The notes under the pieces: model-generated | What the model saw: only the letters and a program-made list of their open reading frames with translations | Told to the model about the DNA's origin: nothing | The model's database searches: none | Shown here: piece after piece, positions 35,985 through 48,663 of the stretch | Layout of the letters: each line of letters opens with the position of its first letter | Numbering within the stretch: the stretch's first letter is position 1 | NCBI GenBank assembly: GCA_030220185.1 | Contig: JASPKZ010007427.1 | Location: 1 to 64,000, forward strand | DNA: 64,000 nt | Reading direction: 5' to 3' | Origin: Diploptera punctata | Lineage: Eukaryota > Arthropoda > Insecta > Blattodea > Blaberidae | Made by a program: the position numbers and the translations under genes

Positions 35985-36528
35985 ATTTGATTAACTAATT
36001 AACTGATTAATTTATTCCAGTAGGGATATTGTAGTTAGTAGTTTTCATAAAAACGAACCCAAGTCAATACAGATACAAATTGTTAGCTGAAAAACACAAA
36101 TCTAAATTAACGAAAGATTTATTCATTAACAACAAGTAAATAGTAACCATATACAACAGAGGAATTCAGAGCTTTAATAGAAAATATAGACGAGCAATCA
36201 TCAATTTAATGTCACTAATAGACTTAAGTATATAATTGTATAATTTTATTTTCAGGAAATTGTTTAATTATGGTGCAATTTTTTTTTTGTTGAATTAATT
36301 TATATATGTTCATTTGACGGCAAATAATTTATGCAGTGTCACGGAAATTATTTTCTTTTAGTGTTTTATTGATTCTGTTGCAAATATTTTTACGTGTGAC
36401 ACTGTTTAAATTATTGTCTTTGTATCAGGGAAATACTGTGAAGTAAGTACTAAGTACAATTTTGGGGGAAATATCACAGTTTAAAGACATAGTTATTTAT
36501 TTTAAAACAAGGTTATAACATACGCAAC

Positions 36529-37601
<1,073 letters not shown>

Positions 37602-37712
37602 TTGAGTCCAGATTGGAAAGCGAGGATGCCGACTCGGAGTCATCTGAGTTGGACATAACAGACCCTAACGACCCTCCATGGGAACCAGAACGTCCCATAC
37701 CTACGGTCATAG
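37602..37712 (+). pseudogene. Element C integrase acidic tail, left of element D
   Basis: 'DADSESSELDITDPNDPPWE' matches the tail of element B integrase ('KSSEIDIPDPNDPPREP'). It is cut by element D at 37712 and continues at 44784. Confidence 0.7.
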
Positions 37713-37844
37713 AGTTATGTTCCCTAGCACGTCCCGAGGCGGAACCTAGCATTCCTGTTCCTCAGCCGTATCCTGATCTCTCATCCAAGAGTCTGGGATT
37801 CGATTCTTATAAATTCTAAAAATTTATCTTTCTATAAGAACCTA

Positions 37845-37877
<33 letters not shown>

Positions 37878-38417
37878 AAATTATTCATCATATTAATTTA
37901 AATTTAATTATTAATAAAGAAAAACCTAATTTCCTAATTGCTTTAAAAATTTAATTTATATTTCTTTCCAAGTTTTCAAGTAAGAAATATAATTTCATAT
38001 CTTATCAACTTGGTCTTTGATATAGTAAATAGACACATCCTGTGGTTTCTATTATTTAATAAACATGATATTTTGTATTCTACTATTTACTCTGTAATGA
38101 ATATACAATCACACTTTGTACTCTACCGTCTCCAGATCTTTTGGTCTGTAATGAGTATACAATGCCCTTTGCACTCTACAATTTCTAGTTCTTTCCATTC
38201 TCTCCTCTCTGACCCTTGATCTCCCATGACGTATCTAATTAGTGATGTTGTATGTATGATGTAAATGGTATGCTGTATGAAAGATATAAATTGTAACGGC
38301 TGACAGCCGAGAGTTAGTCTTGATACAATGTACAACTGGTAAAGATTGTTGAAATAAAAAACATATTACTCAAACTGCGAGTTTTCTTTCAGTAGCAGTA
38401 GAACAAGAAACTTAACT
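37713..38417 (+). repeat. Element D 5' LTR
   Basis: AGTTATGTTCCC ... AAACTTAACT, 705 bp, with a (TA)n run near 37848 and a TATA-like 'atataaat' near 38285. It matches 44065-44779. Confidence 0.92.
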
Positions 38418-38434
38418 GGGGGCTCGTCCGGGAT
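38417..38434 (+). other. Element D primer-binding site, tRNA-Pro type
   Basis: TGGGGGCTCGTCCGGGAT begins at the last LTR base. From memory it is the 18-nt complement of a tRNA-Pro 3' end as used by gammaretroviruses. Leader follows to 38881. Confidence 0.8.
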
Positions 38435-38881
38435 AGGCTAAATGTCCCGCTAATTAACTGACAGACTTTTACTTCACCAATTAAGATAAAAGTTTTTTTC
38501 TGTTTTAGCAACTAGAGGACTTAGAAGCAGATTGGAAACGAGTAGCAACCTCAACAAAATTGGAGGCCTTCTACTCTGAACAAATTGCAGTAGCCTATCA
38601 TCTACGCTCTGGAAGAATCGCAATGCTAAATCAAACACTTTAATCGCAGGATGCTGAAATTGGTGTTCATCTTTTCGATACTGTAAGTGAAAATTATGTT
38701 TCCTTCAAAAGTGTTCATAGTTAGCAAATCGAAATATAAATTTCATTTAGATCTTGTTATTTGTAAGCCTAGGTTCAAATAATATCGTCTACAATATCAA
38801 GTTAACTCACCCTTTAGTTATAATTTGTATCACTTATATTTTTAACTCTTATCACTAATTAATTATAAGATAAATAATAAA

Positions 38882-40091
38882 ATGACAGAAGAAATACTAA
38901 GTAAATTCGAATACTCTCAAATTCAGTAATTGCCTGAATTTGACGGTACAACCTCTTGTACTTTAGATTATTTTATCGCGAGATGTGACTCCTTTTTAGG
39001 TAATCTTCAAAGGACCTCGACTTCCCCTAATGCAAATCTAATCAACGAATTTTTATTTAATGTACTAAAGTCCAAATTAAAAGGACAAGCCTGTAGCATC
39101 TTGGACATTGAAGCCAATGCTAATTATGATAAATTTAAAGCAAAAATAGTTAGAAAATATGGAGACGTAAAAGATGAACGGATTCTGCTAAAATAAATCA
39201 CTAACTGTTTCCAGAAACTTAATGAATCGTATAGTGAATACTTCGAACGTCTGACTTCTTTAATTTTGCGATATAAAAGTATTTGTAAATTAAGTATAGA
39301 ACTCAAATCTTGGAATTGAAATTATCCGAAATAGAGGAACTTAGTGTTACTACATTTAAAGTAGGAATACTCGAGCCATACCGTACCTATTTGCGTTATG
39401 CACATATAAGTGACCTAAGTCAGGCACTTAGATTCTGTAGATCATATGATAACGACCGCGCGTATAAAATTATATGGATCAATTAAGAGGACCGCAAAAA
39501 CAACCTCATTCGCAGCTAAATAGACCAATTAATTCTAGGTTTTTCAATAACACAATCAAGGATCCCACACCTAACCCATTTTCATATTATAATATACCTC
39601 AACCATACTATAATCCCATTCCAAGCCGAAGTCCTATGCATAAGCCAACAGCTAAACCTGCCTTTCCCCAATCTTCCATTATGTCGAATAATCGATTTCC
39701 TCCTCATAACAATACTCAAATTCGAGTCAACCAAACCAACATGCCTACACAAAATGTTTCTCCAAATCAAAATATCATTCGTCCGGATCCTAGACCAATA
39801 CCTTCAACAGGTCGCCCATATCCTAATCCTAATAATATAGGAAAACGCTTTCTCCCCTCAGGTCAATCTAACTTCCCCAAACCTATGTCAGGTATATCGT
39901 CTATTAGAGGAAATTTGAACTCTCATTCTGAAGAAGAGGAATTCCCAGATTATAATCTAGGAGAATTTTTTCACATTATAGTAATCCCCAAACTCACATT
40001 ATTGAATCACACGATGGCGAAATTGAAAATAACAATCAGGAAATTCATCTTAGTTCGAATCTCTCAATAGAAGAATTAAATAATATCCACG
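38882..40091 (+). pseudogene. Element D gag, broken
   Basis: ATG 38882 with a stop after 15 codons (TAA near 38927). A capsid-like open piece then runs to a stop at 39196 ('LPEFDGTTSCTLDYFIARCD', 'KLKGQACSILDIEA'). Capsid coding continues, broken, to about 39470. 39474-40070 is an open Asn/Pro-rich tail without a zinc knuckle, with 'HSEEEEFPDYNLGEF' near its end. Lack of a knuckle is usual in true errantivirus Gag. Elements B, C and E carry or imply knuckles, so D is a separate lineage. Confidence 0.75.
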
Positions 40092-40751
40092 ATGCTCCTC
40101 ATTACTCTACTCGGATTAAAAATCCTAATTGATAGCGGTACTTGTAATTCCGTGATAAATCCTTCCGTAGCCTGTCATCACCTTTTGGCGGACTACACAT
40201 TTGAAGAACCTTTTTGCATTCAATCAATCCACGCAAAAACATTAGGCAAAGATAATATACGATATCCAATTTTCTCGGAACATAAACTAAATATGCCAGT
40301 GAATTCCAGAGTCACACAATGGCATGACTATTTCGACGCCCTAATCGGCAATGCAGACCTTATAAAACATGGAGCAATAATTGATTATGCTGAAAACATA
40401 CTTTCGATAGGAGAAAAAAATATACCACTCTTCTACCGCTCACCTCATGAACGGAAGAACTTAGAATATTTCAAAACTTCCCACTTACAAAAATCGGAAC
40501 AAGAAAATATTTCAGATCAGCTCAAATGGCCAAATAGTAATTTGATTCCTGTAGATACAAATTCAAAGTATATTGAAACAACTAATAATATAACGGTAGA
40601 TCACAGGAATCATCAAGACCCACCACGATTAAAAAACGAAACCGCTGGAGAAGTAGATCACCCTTCGAATCAAATAACTCATAAAGAACTTTTCTTTTAC
40701 GATTCTATTCAAATCACTCCTAACGTTTCAGATACAACAAATCACTCCTAA
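40092..40751 (+). pseudogene. Element D protease and pol linker
   Basis: Open frame with retropepsin box 'LKILIDSGTCNSVINP' near its start and 'YFDALIGNADLIKHGAIIDY' downstream. A long polar linker runs into a 28-bp minisatellite, where the frame stops at 40751. Because 28 is not a multiple of three, each copy rotates the frame. 40918-41366 holds further linker-like coding text with one stop at 41180. No RT blocks follow. Confidence 0.65.
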
Positions 40752-40912
40752 CGTTTCAGATACAACAAATCACTCCTAACGTTTCAGATACAACAAATCA
40801 CTCCTAACGTTTCAGATACAACAAATCACTCCTAACGTTTCAGATACAACAAATCACTCCTAACGTTTCAGATACAACAAATCACTCCTAACGTTTCAGA
40901 TACAACAAATAC
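40717..40912. repeat. 28-bp minisatellite, seven copies
   Basis: 'aacgtttcagatacaacaaa' recurs at 40722, 40750, 40778, 40806, 40834, 40862 and 40890 with no differences that I can see. Confidence 0.95.
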
Positions 40913-41366
40913 TAATGAAAATGCGAATTCTTGTCATAACATCGGAGACAGAAAAATCCTACCTAATGAATACGAAAAAGATAGGAACCAGCTTTCGCGA
41001 TGTGAATCACCTAGGAGTATTACTCTCAATCAAGACAAACTTTCCGAAAACAGTGTTATTAAAGAAAATTTTGAGATATTAAATATCGAATATCATACTT
41101 CTAACCTCTCCTCCAAAGGACCCAATTTTACCTTAGTAAAAAATTCGAATACAGTGTATAATCCCAATCAAATTAACCCTTAATCAATCACTGTAGCCAT
41201 CATTCACCCTGTTACAAATGAAAATTTTGAATCCTACAACTTTCCTTTTAGCCCTAATTATCGCCTTGATGGAAAAACGCATATAACTAATCTTACAACA
41301 ACCGCTGGAAAAAGAACTATCTCTAAAATCGAAAATCAAAAAATACATTGTAGAATGAAAAACGTA

Positions 41367-42036
41367 TAGTTCGCCGATGAAGTGAATGAAAGCGCGGGAC
41401 GAAGGGAGAGGGGGAATTGCAAGCGATAAAATACCAACCCGCCTACTGATAATAGGCACAGTCATTTTATGTCCCTTATCTGTGTGGTTTATTTCGGGCG
41501 CATTCTACATATTTATATTTTTATGTCTACTTTGTACAGTTGAATTTCTTTTTGAGTTTAGTTACAGTGCCTAATACTTACTTTATTTTTAATAATGTCT
41601 CGTAAGAAAGGACAAACTATTCACAGCGAGGCAAGGGAGATGATTACAAATGTTATTAAAGTGTGTGATGAAGAATCGAGATCAGGAGAACTGAAATATT
41701 TAATTTCCCAAAAAAATAAACGTGTTGCTAAATATTGTGGTATATCCAGAACACAGTCTATCCAATATAAGGAAGGAGGTCTCTGGAGGATGAATTCTGG
41801 AAAAAGGATGGATTAATGGAAGATGTGATGGATAGTTTCATCATATCATTAGGAGGAATGGATTCGAGTGGAGTGGAAGACAATAGTAAAAATAGTAGTG
41901 AGGATTGTTCATCAGACTCGGAACTGGCACGCCCGCTATGCTTCTAATGATAAGGTAAGTTATAGTACAATCCCTCGTGATATGATGTGCTGACTAATGA
42001 ATTCCTATTCCTTTCATACACTTCGTCTGCGGACTA
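41367..42036. mobile_element. TA-flanked DNA transposon fragment (Tc1/mariner-like) in element D
   Basis: Left end TAGTTCGCCGATGAAGTG and right complement TAGTCCGCAGACGAAGTG continue as inverted repeats for about 27 bp ('ATGAAAG'). TA duplications lie at 41365-41366 and 42037-42038. It is 670 bp long. It carries the start of a transposase (next entry) but no DDE region, so it is an internally deleted copy. Confidence 0.8.
41595..41819 (+). pseudogene. Transposase N-terminal fragment (HTH) of the TA-flanked element
   Basis: ATG 41595, about 73 codons: 'MSRKKGQTIHSEAREMITNV' then 'RVAKYCGISRTQSIQYKEGG'. This resembles the helix-turn-helix start of Tc1/pogo-type transposases from insects. It ends at a stop at 41814. 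A following acidic stretch (near 41850-41940) suggests internal deletion. It cannot catalyse transposition. Confidence 0.5.
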
Positions 42037-42099
42037 TAGAGATATACGCCGAACAACTTGGAAATCTCAAATCTAAAAAGGAAATGCTTTCTATTTCAG

Positions 42100-42534
42100 G
42101 ATCTCCTCAGGACGTGGTTCACTCCGCATCCAAAGAATAGAAACACAAGGGTACTATGCTGACCCGCTCGGACCTGCCGTCGTAATCAACAATTACCGTA
42201 AGTTTATGTTTCATTTAAATCTCGCTAATCTATTAACTTCATACAACGACATTCAACATGTTACTGATAGCTTATTAGCACAATCCAACAAATACCTTCC
42301 AAAATTTATTTCATGAATTGCAAGGCAGTTTATCCAATGTAAAGAACCATTTAGATAGATTATTACCTGTGAACTACAAAGAAAAAACCAAAACGTCACG
42401 TAAAAATAGAAACAAGAAAGGATTAATAAACGGCTTAGGGACTGTAATAAAATTCAATTTCTGGTAATTTAGACCAAAATGACTTAAATAATATACTAGA
42501 ACAAATTGATTCCAAAAAATTAGAAACTCAGTTA
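42100..42534 (+). pseudogene. Element D env, N-terminal part
   Basis: Follows a pyrimidine-rich 'tttctatttcag' that looks like a splice acceptor, as env of errantiviruses is made from spliced RNA. It covers the surface-unit start, a basic cleavage-like stretch ('SRKNRNKKG', about 42397-42423), the fusion-peptide region 'LINGLGTV' and 'LDQNDLNNILEQID'. Frames change. A LINE piece cuts it near 42535. Confidence 0.7.
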
Positions 42535-42841
42535 TAAGGGAGAAAATGAAGATTGAAGACACTATTTTAGATTATATTAAAACTCAGCAATTAAGATGGT
42601 ACGGACATGTCCAGCGAATGGAAGAGGATCGACTACCAAAATCTGTTTTGGAATGGAAACCTCAGGGAAGATGAAGCAGAGAAAGACCTAAAACCTCTTG
42701 GAGTCAGGGAATATGGTTATATATGAAGGTGAAACATCTACAACCAGGAGAATGGATGGACCGACAAAATTGGCTATTAGGAATCGGACGATGTCAAAGA
42801 CATTATTCAACCGATGATCTATCTATCAAATTGATTCCTTG
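42535..42841 (+). mobile_element. LINE 3' coding fragment in element D env
   Basis: Reads 'QLRWYGHVQRMEEDRLPKSV', 'EWKPQGR', stop, 'SRERPKTSW', 'GEWMDRQNWLLGIGRCQRH', the usual extreme C-terminus of an insect endonuclease/RT LINE. Removing it reconnects env with its relative in element 0. Confidence 0.7.
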
Positions 42842-44050
42842 AAAAGGAGCCGCTCTCTAGAAATGCAGAATGTAAACAAATTATTATCATTTAGTAACTC
42901 TGTGGCCCAAAAATTTCATGTATAATTAGACAGTATTAACTTGAACACGAGTATAATTAAAAACGTATTGGAAAATCAAGATCTAAAATTAGATATTCTA
43001 GAACACTTACAGTATATTTCAATGAACGTGCAAAAACTCTATCAAGTGATAAAAACTATTGAAAACACCATCCGTTTCTCATTCAGTGAAACCGTAAATA
43101 TTGAACTCTATTCTCAAGAGGATATAATTAATATTATTGGACACCTCCGCTCCATCTACCCTGAAAGATCATTGATACACACCGACGCTCGTATCTCTTA
43201 CGAACTTTTTAAAATATCAACATCTCAGGTGATTGTGTTAGAAAATGATATAATAGTTGTCCTCTCTATTCCCATAACCAACAACAATAATTATCAACTT
43301 TATCATGTCTACCCAATACCTTCATCTGACAATATCATACTTGTACCTTCCGAACAATATTACCTCCAGAGTTCAACTCCTTTATGGACCAGTATATCAT
43401 GTGTTAGAAATGCTAAAAACTATGTGTGTAGTAACCATCAAATACATACTACAAACTGTAATCTCACAATGGCCAGCGGATGTAATTTCGCTTACGTAAA
43501 AAACGATGTAAAATTGTTTAAAATTCTAAATCATGACCGCAATTATTTAAGCTTTCTTACTCAATAATTAAATTCAATTTTATCAAAATAAGACAGTAAT
43601 TATTTCGATACTTTTCTTCAGCCCTAAAACAGAAGTATTAATACAATCATGTCCTGATTCCCAAGACACTATACAACTGACAGGACCTAATAATATTTCT
43701 GCCAATAAGTCATGTCCTATCTCAGCAATGGGAATCACTTTATCTCTCAAACCAACTACTTCTACTATCAAGACCCCCGTCTTCCACATACAGGTTGAAC
43801 CTAACATAACCCACCAAGTGAAATTTCAAGACACTCATCTCGATATCGATACATTAAAATTAGATTTACAAACTATCGATTCTAACCAAACATGGACGAC
43901 ATTAAATATTAACTACATTTTTCTTATAATAGGTTTGATGTGTATTGTAGTAATAATATACAGAACATTTATTTTTACAAAATGTCTGAATATCAAAAGT
44001 TCAATTTTTAAAGCTCAAAACATTGCAGAAGCTGAGGAAAGTAACGCTAA
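42842..44050 (+). pseudogene. Element D env, C-terminal part
   Basis: A helical region near 42865 ('MQNVNKLLSFSNSVAQKF') is followed by an open run 42941-43567 with the central Env domain and a second run 43728-44050. The latter contains an amphipathic stem, a membrane anchor ('INYIFLIIGLMCIVVIIY') and a short tail ending at the LTR purine tract. Stops separate the runs at 43565-43640. Same lineage as element 0 env; inactive. Confidence 0.75.
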
Positions 44051-44054
44051 TCTT

Positions 44055-44064
44055 AAGGGGGAGG
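44055..44064 (+). other. Element D polypurine tract
   Basis: AAGGGGGAGG immediately before the AGTTA of the 3' LTR. Confidence 0.7.
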
Positions 44065-44193
44065 AGTTATGTTCCCTTGCACGTCCCGAGGCGGAACCTA
44101 GCATTCCTGTTCCTCAGCCGTATCCTGATCTCTCATCCAAGAGTCTAGGATTTGATTCTTATAAATTCTAAAAAATTATCTTTCTATAAGAAC

Positions 44194-44233
<40 letters not shown>

Positions 44234-44779
44234 AAATTATTCATCATATTAATTTAAATTTAATTATTGATAAAGAAAACCCTAATTCCTAATTGTTTTG
44301 CTTTAAGAAATTTAATTTATATTTCTTTCCAAGTTTTCAAGTAAGAAATATAATTTCATAGTTTATCAACTTGGTCTTTGATATAGTAAATAGACACATC
44401 CTGTGGTTTCTATTATTTAATAAACATGATATTTTGTATTCTACTATTTACTCTGTAATGAATATACATTCACACTTTGTACTCTACCGTCTCCAGATCT
44501 TTTGGTCTGTAATGAGAATACAATGCTCTTTGCACTCTACAATTTCTAGTTCTTTCCATTCTCTCCTCTCTGACCCTTGATCTCCCATGACGTATCTAAT
44601 TAGTGGTGATGTATGTATGATGTAAATGGTATGCTGTATGAAAGATATAAATTGTAACGGCTGACGGCCGAGAGTTAGTCTTGATACAATGTACAACTGG
44701 TAAAGATTGTTGAAATAAAAAACATATTACTCGAAACTGCGAGTTTTCTTTCAGTAGCAGTAGAACAAGAAACTTAACT
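44065..44779 (+). repeat. Element D 3' LTR
   Basis: 715 bp, the same ends as the 5' LTR; length differs mainly in the (TA)n run. It is followed by the target repeat ATAG and then element C sequence. Confidence 0.92.
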
Positions 44780-44783
44780 ATAG

Positions 44784-45010
44784 TACCTGCAGAAGCAAAT
44801 ACGAATAAACCAGATTTATTAGTAGAGGAGGACGACCCAGATGAAGTAGTAGGGGACGACCCTATATATTTTCGGGTTTAATAGTGAACCGTTTTTAGGT
44901 TTCGAACCCAACACCGTCGGATCAGACAGGTCACATACACAACCCCGATATGCCCTAAAAACAGACCCGCAAAACTTAGCGCAGTTATTTTTACTTGCAG
45001 TAATGAGCCT
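44784..45010 (+). pseudogene. Element C integrase tail, right of element D
   Basis: Acidic text ('LLVEEDDPDEVV') with two stops near 44879, then 'EPFLGFEPNTV' and 'PRYALKTDPQN', parallel to the last codons of element B integrase. It overlaps the env start. Confidence 0.65.
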
Positions 45011-46081
45011 AATGGTCGCAGCAGCGAGTCCAGAACGAGGAATTCAGGAGATGACCTCCAGCTACGGACCACCCCTGGATAAAGGGATAGTGTTCTTGTA
45101 CGAGAAGGACGTCCTCATCACCGGCGATTTCTGAATTATAGTTTTCTCCCTGGATATTCAATATTACTTAAGCTTTAATGAAAAGGTGGACGCGCAAATC
45201 AGGAATATATTAAACTCGAAACGCTTGTTAGAGAAAAAGTTGGCTCAAATTAAAGCCGCCTTAAAATCAGTAAAAAGTAGGTTCGTAGCACTTAGTCATT
45301 TATTGGCCCCTAAACGAAACAGACGGGGATTAAACAATGTAGGCGGAAACATTTTGAACTTTTTATTCGGAGTTGCAACTGACGAGGATTTAGGTTCCCT
45401 GCACGAAACGGTAGAGAAATAGTGCGAATGACCAGGTGTCCTATATTCGGGACTTGGACGGGCAGGTTAAGAATAATACCCAAGAAATTAAGGATCTTCT
45501 CACAGCCATTGACGGCATCTACCGAGAGAATATCCAAGTCCAACAAGCAATGGCAACCAAGATAACGGGGGTGGCCTCGGACCTGTCGGCTTATAAAAGT
45601 ATAAGTCGCGAACTTATGGAACTGGAATTCCTCGCGGTACAACTCCAACAGGATATTTTTAAGGATTCGGGAGGGGATCGATATCGTGTCCAATGGACGC
45701 CTAGCGCCGGCACTAGTGCCACCTACATTCCTAAGCAAAGTATTAAGGCAGATAAATCCACTGGTGCCCGAGGGCACAAACTTAATAGCCGACCCATCCT
45801 ATGAAAACGTGTACTTATTTTATGACACTATTGTCGCTCAGGCCTATTCTACAGCAAATGATATTAAAATTATAGCGAATGTACCCTTGAAGGGATCAGA
45901 TTTAATAATGAACTTATATTCTGTGCACCCATTGCCAGTGCACAACAAAGTGCTTAAAAATTTCATTCAGTTTGAGGGTGAAACCAAGTATTTCGCAGTC
46001 TCTGCTTCAAATCAATTTTATGTTTTAATAGATCACCCGACCCTAAGTACATGTAAAAACGGGATTATCACAGTATGTACC
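45003..46081 (+). pseudogene. Element C env, N-terminal and central part
   Basis: ATG 45003 with signal-like 'MSLMVAAAS', then 'LDKGIVFLYEKDVLITGDF' and a TGA at about 45133. A Lys-rich helix and a cleavage-like 'KRNRRG' before a Gly/Phe-rich fusion-peptide region ('LFGVATDED') follow, and the frame stops at 45420. Two further frames carry the heptad region (45436-45660) and distal domain (45686-46081). It is cut at 46081 by a solo LTR. Same lineage as element B env. Confidence 0.75.
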
Positions 46082-47227
46082 TATATAAATACAACAGGGC
46101 CTAACTGCAGATATCATAGAAATAAAGACAAACAGATGGAAACAGAGGCGAGATATACTGATGTTTTATACCAGAAGATAGTGTAATATATATATTGCAT
46201 ATACATTTAATACTATACCCATATTAATATAATTAATAATTCTTGTTAAAAAGTAAGAAAAACCTAACTTGTAGTTTAGAAATTGTAATCAATTGTTAAA
46301 CATTTCATAATAACCAAACATCGTTATCAAGGTTCAAAGTAGGGATGGTGATTCCTTTTCAAATCCAACTTGCATCATCCTTACCTTGATTGTGTAATTG
46401 TTACTATGTATTACATCATGTTATGATAGTATTATCTTATGATTTTATATGTATAAATATGTGTATGTCTGTAATTGACGGACAGAAGGCAGCGTTTGGA
46501 ACGATCTCAGACGGACATGATTTCGAATCTCGGCGTGTGTGAGTATATTTGCAATTAATATAAGTTCCAGGTTGAGAAATTAACTTTGTTGAAAATTTAA
46601 TCTTGTTGAATAATTAACTTAACATATTTGAACAACTTAAGTCTTTAGCCTTAAACAATTTGAATATTTAACTTTAATATAGTTGAATAACTTAATACTT
46701 TGTCGAGTTAGATAGTTGGAATAATTCACTTTGAATTAAATGGAAGAAATCAAGAGTTAGATAATATTTTAGGTTGAGAACTTTAAATTGAATACATAGA
46801 TTCTTTCTATAACAGAGAGTCGAAAGAAAGACTTCAACTTTAATACGAAATACTCCACTCTATTCTGAGTTCTCTCATTATTTAACGTATCTGTTCAATC
46901 AATTTAGCGTCATAGAATAAATACTATTGCTTTGTATATAAAACTATAATTACGTGTATTTTTATGTATAAATTATTTCAGTTAAGTGTTCTAATATATA
47001 TTTGTGAAAATAAAGTTGGTATCGTTGGGATACGTGTGGAATTTGTAACGGTACAGGCATTCCTAACTATAAATAAGTAGAAATCCTTGAAAACTTCCTA
47101 CCCTTGGTGACAAATAAACGTCTTCCACAGGCAGACTGGCGTCAGCTGGATTGCTATTACTTTAAAACCATTGCCCTTTCGAGCTTATCTTCGCTACCTT
47201 ATTATCTGTCCTATAAAGGTTATAATA
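46082..47227 (+). mobile_element. Solo LTR (1146 bp) with chimeric U3, inside element C env
   Basis: Flanked by the 5-bp duplication GTACC (46077-46081 and 47228-47232). Its first ~105 bp ('aacagggcctaactgcag') and last ~740 bp match the LTR at 48664-49846. The middle, 46187-46487, instead matches the first ~330 bp of element A's LTR ('gtgtaatatatat', 'tgtatgtctgtaattgac'), including its TATA box at 46452. Env continues across the joined flanks. Confidence 0.8.
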
Positions 47228-47232
47228 GTACC

Positions 47233-48029
47233 ATAGATCAACCCCTGTATTTACAACATGTTCCCTCATGTTTCGGAGCTCTGTTTTTCAATGGGCTGAA
47301 GAAGCTCATGACTTATGCTCCAAGGTCATACTACCCCAGAATTTTCCCACGGTATGGATTAGAAATAGCAAGCATAATAGTTGGTTATTTTCAGTGGCCA
47401 AACCATCCAAGGTCACCATCAGCTGTCCCTCTCCCAACGGAATTTCGAAATCCATTCAAACCTTGGAGAGAACAGGAATAATCAACCACGGGATTTCCTG
47501 CCGCATCTATACGGCCGACCTTGCTCTATTATCGGCAACTCAACGCAAAACGGATATAATGCTATCCAAACATAAATATGTTGTGCCCGAGATAGACAAT
47601 TTTTTGACAGAGGACCAGGAAGGGATGTTTAATACTACATTCTCTATCATTCCTCATCTTTTACAACGGTTGCACCAAAAGGTTCAGGCAGCGTCAGGTC
47701 AACCGAATAAACGACCTAACTTACAAACTATCATCAGCCACCTGTAAGGTGAGAATAAGGAAAAGCACACAACCTACTGGTTGTGGGCCCTCGCTGGCAC
47801 TGTATTAGTAGGGATGACAATACTATTTAATCTACCATGGTGCAAAAGGTTATGGTCCAAATTTTATACTATTGCGAATAGGAGGTCGTCTCCCTTGAGG
47901 CGGAGACCAATCCCTCAAGTAGCAGATGAACCACCTGCCTATCAGCCCCCTACACACACAAGGAGCCCATTAGGGCCTGTACAAATGGTATCAATACCGA
48001 ATTCCCTACCCCTGTCAATCACAGAGTAG
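47233..48029 (+). pseudogene. Element C env, C-terminal part
   Basis: Resumes env after the solo LTR. One frame runs from about 47268 to 48029 with a single TAA at 47745. It contains the distal ectodomain ('LCSKVILPQNFPTVWIRNS'), stem, a membrane anchor ('WALAGTVLVGMTILF') and a Pro-rich cytoplasmic tail with a PPAY motif. PPxY is known as a late-domain type motif binding Nedd4-like ligases; its presence in an Env tail is only suggestive. The stop before the anchor makes the product incomplete. Confidence 0.75.
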
Positions 48030-48663
48030 GCTAACACGAATCAGGAGAACCCCACGGAAACAGGAGTACACATATCCCGTCTACCTGAAGCAAGCAGGGC
48101 ATTCTTTTTTCACTACCAATTAGTTAAATAAACCCGACGTAATCCTAGCTTGATTAAAGTAAATAACAATGGTGGACGAAATAAGATAAGAAATATGTAT
48201 GAAATCCTAGGCTGAAAACTTAAAATATCCATCAAAATCTAAGCGGATTAATAGGAAATTTAAAACACAACCGATTATTGGAACATATCACCATGAAAAC
48301 AAAACTATGGTACACAGTTTAGAAAAAAAAAAAGGGTGACGTTAGACTAAAACCTAGAGACTCGAGGAGAATGTTAACAATACATAACAATGTATAAATA
48401 AAGCAAGATTGTAATAAGTAGATTAAAAACATGCTAGGAGATGTCGGATCCACCTGCAGGGAATTAAAGGAAACTGAACGTATGGATAGGTACATAGGGA
48501 CAGGTATAGAGACAGTTACATAACTACGGTTGAGAAATCAGAAAGATCATAAACTCAGTCACTGAATACAGAGTAAAAGGTAATGAAAGATTTACCAAAA
48601 GCTTAAAAACTAGATATGATAAAGCATGCAATTCATAATGTAACCAAGAGATATTTAAAATAA
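48030..48663 (+). other. Element C 3' non-coding region
   Basis: Purine-rich, AT-rich text without open frames of interest. It leads into the LTR at 48664 without a clear polypurine tract. Whether that LTR belongs to C or to element E is unresolved. Confidence 0.4.

Larger units (their letters stand above)
37713..44779 (+). mobile_element. Element D: Gypsy-type element nested in element C
   Basis: Two LTRs (37713-38417 and 44065-44779) starting AGTTA and ending TAACT, flanked by the 4-bp duplication ATAG (37709-37712 and 44780-44783). Internal order: tRNA-Pro-type primer site, gag, protease, linker with minisatellite, then env and purine tract. RT, RNase H and integrase are absent. The LTRs differ at only a handful of sites by eye, so insertion is younger than the decay of element C. 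Its env lineage is shared with element 0. Confidence 0.9.

Noticed and set aside
45310..45777. 155-codon minus-strand frame opposite element C env
   Set aside because: It is a shadow of env coding sequence; the plus strand matches element B env, the minus strand matches nothing.
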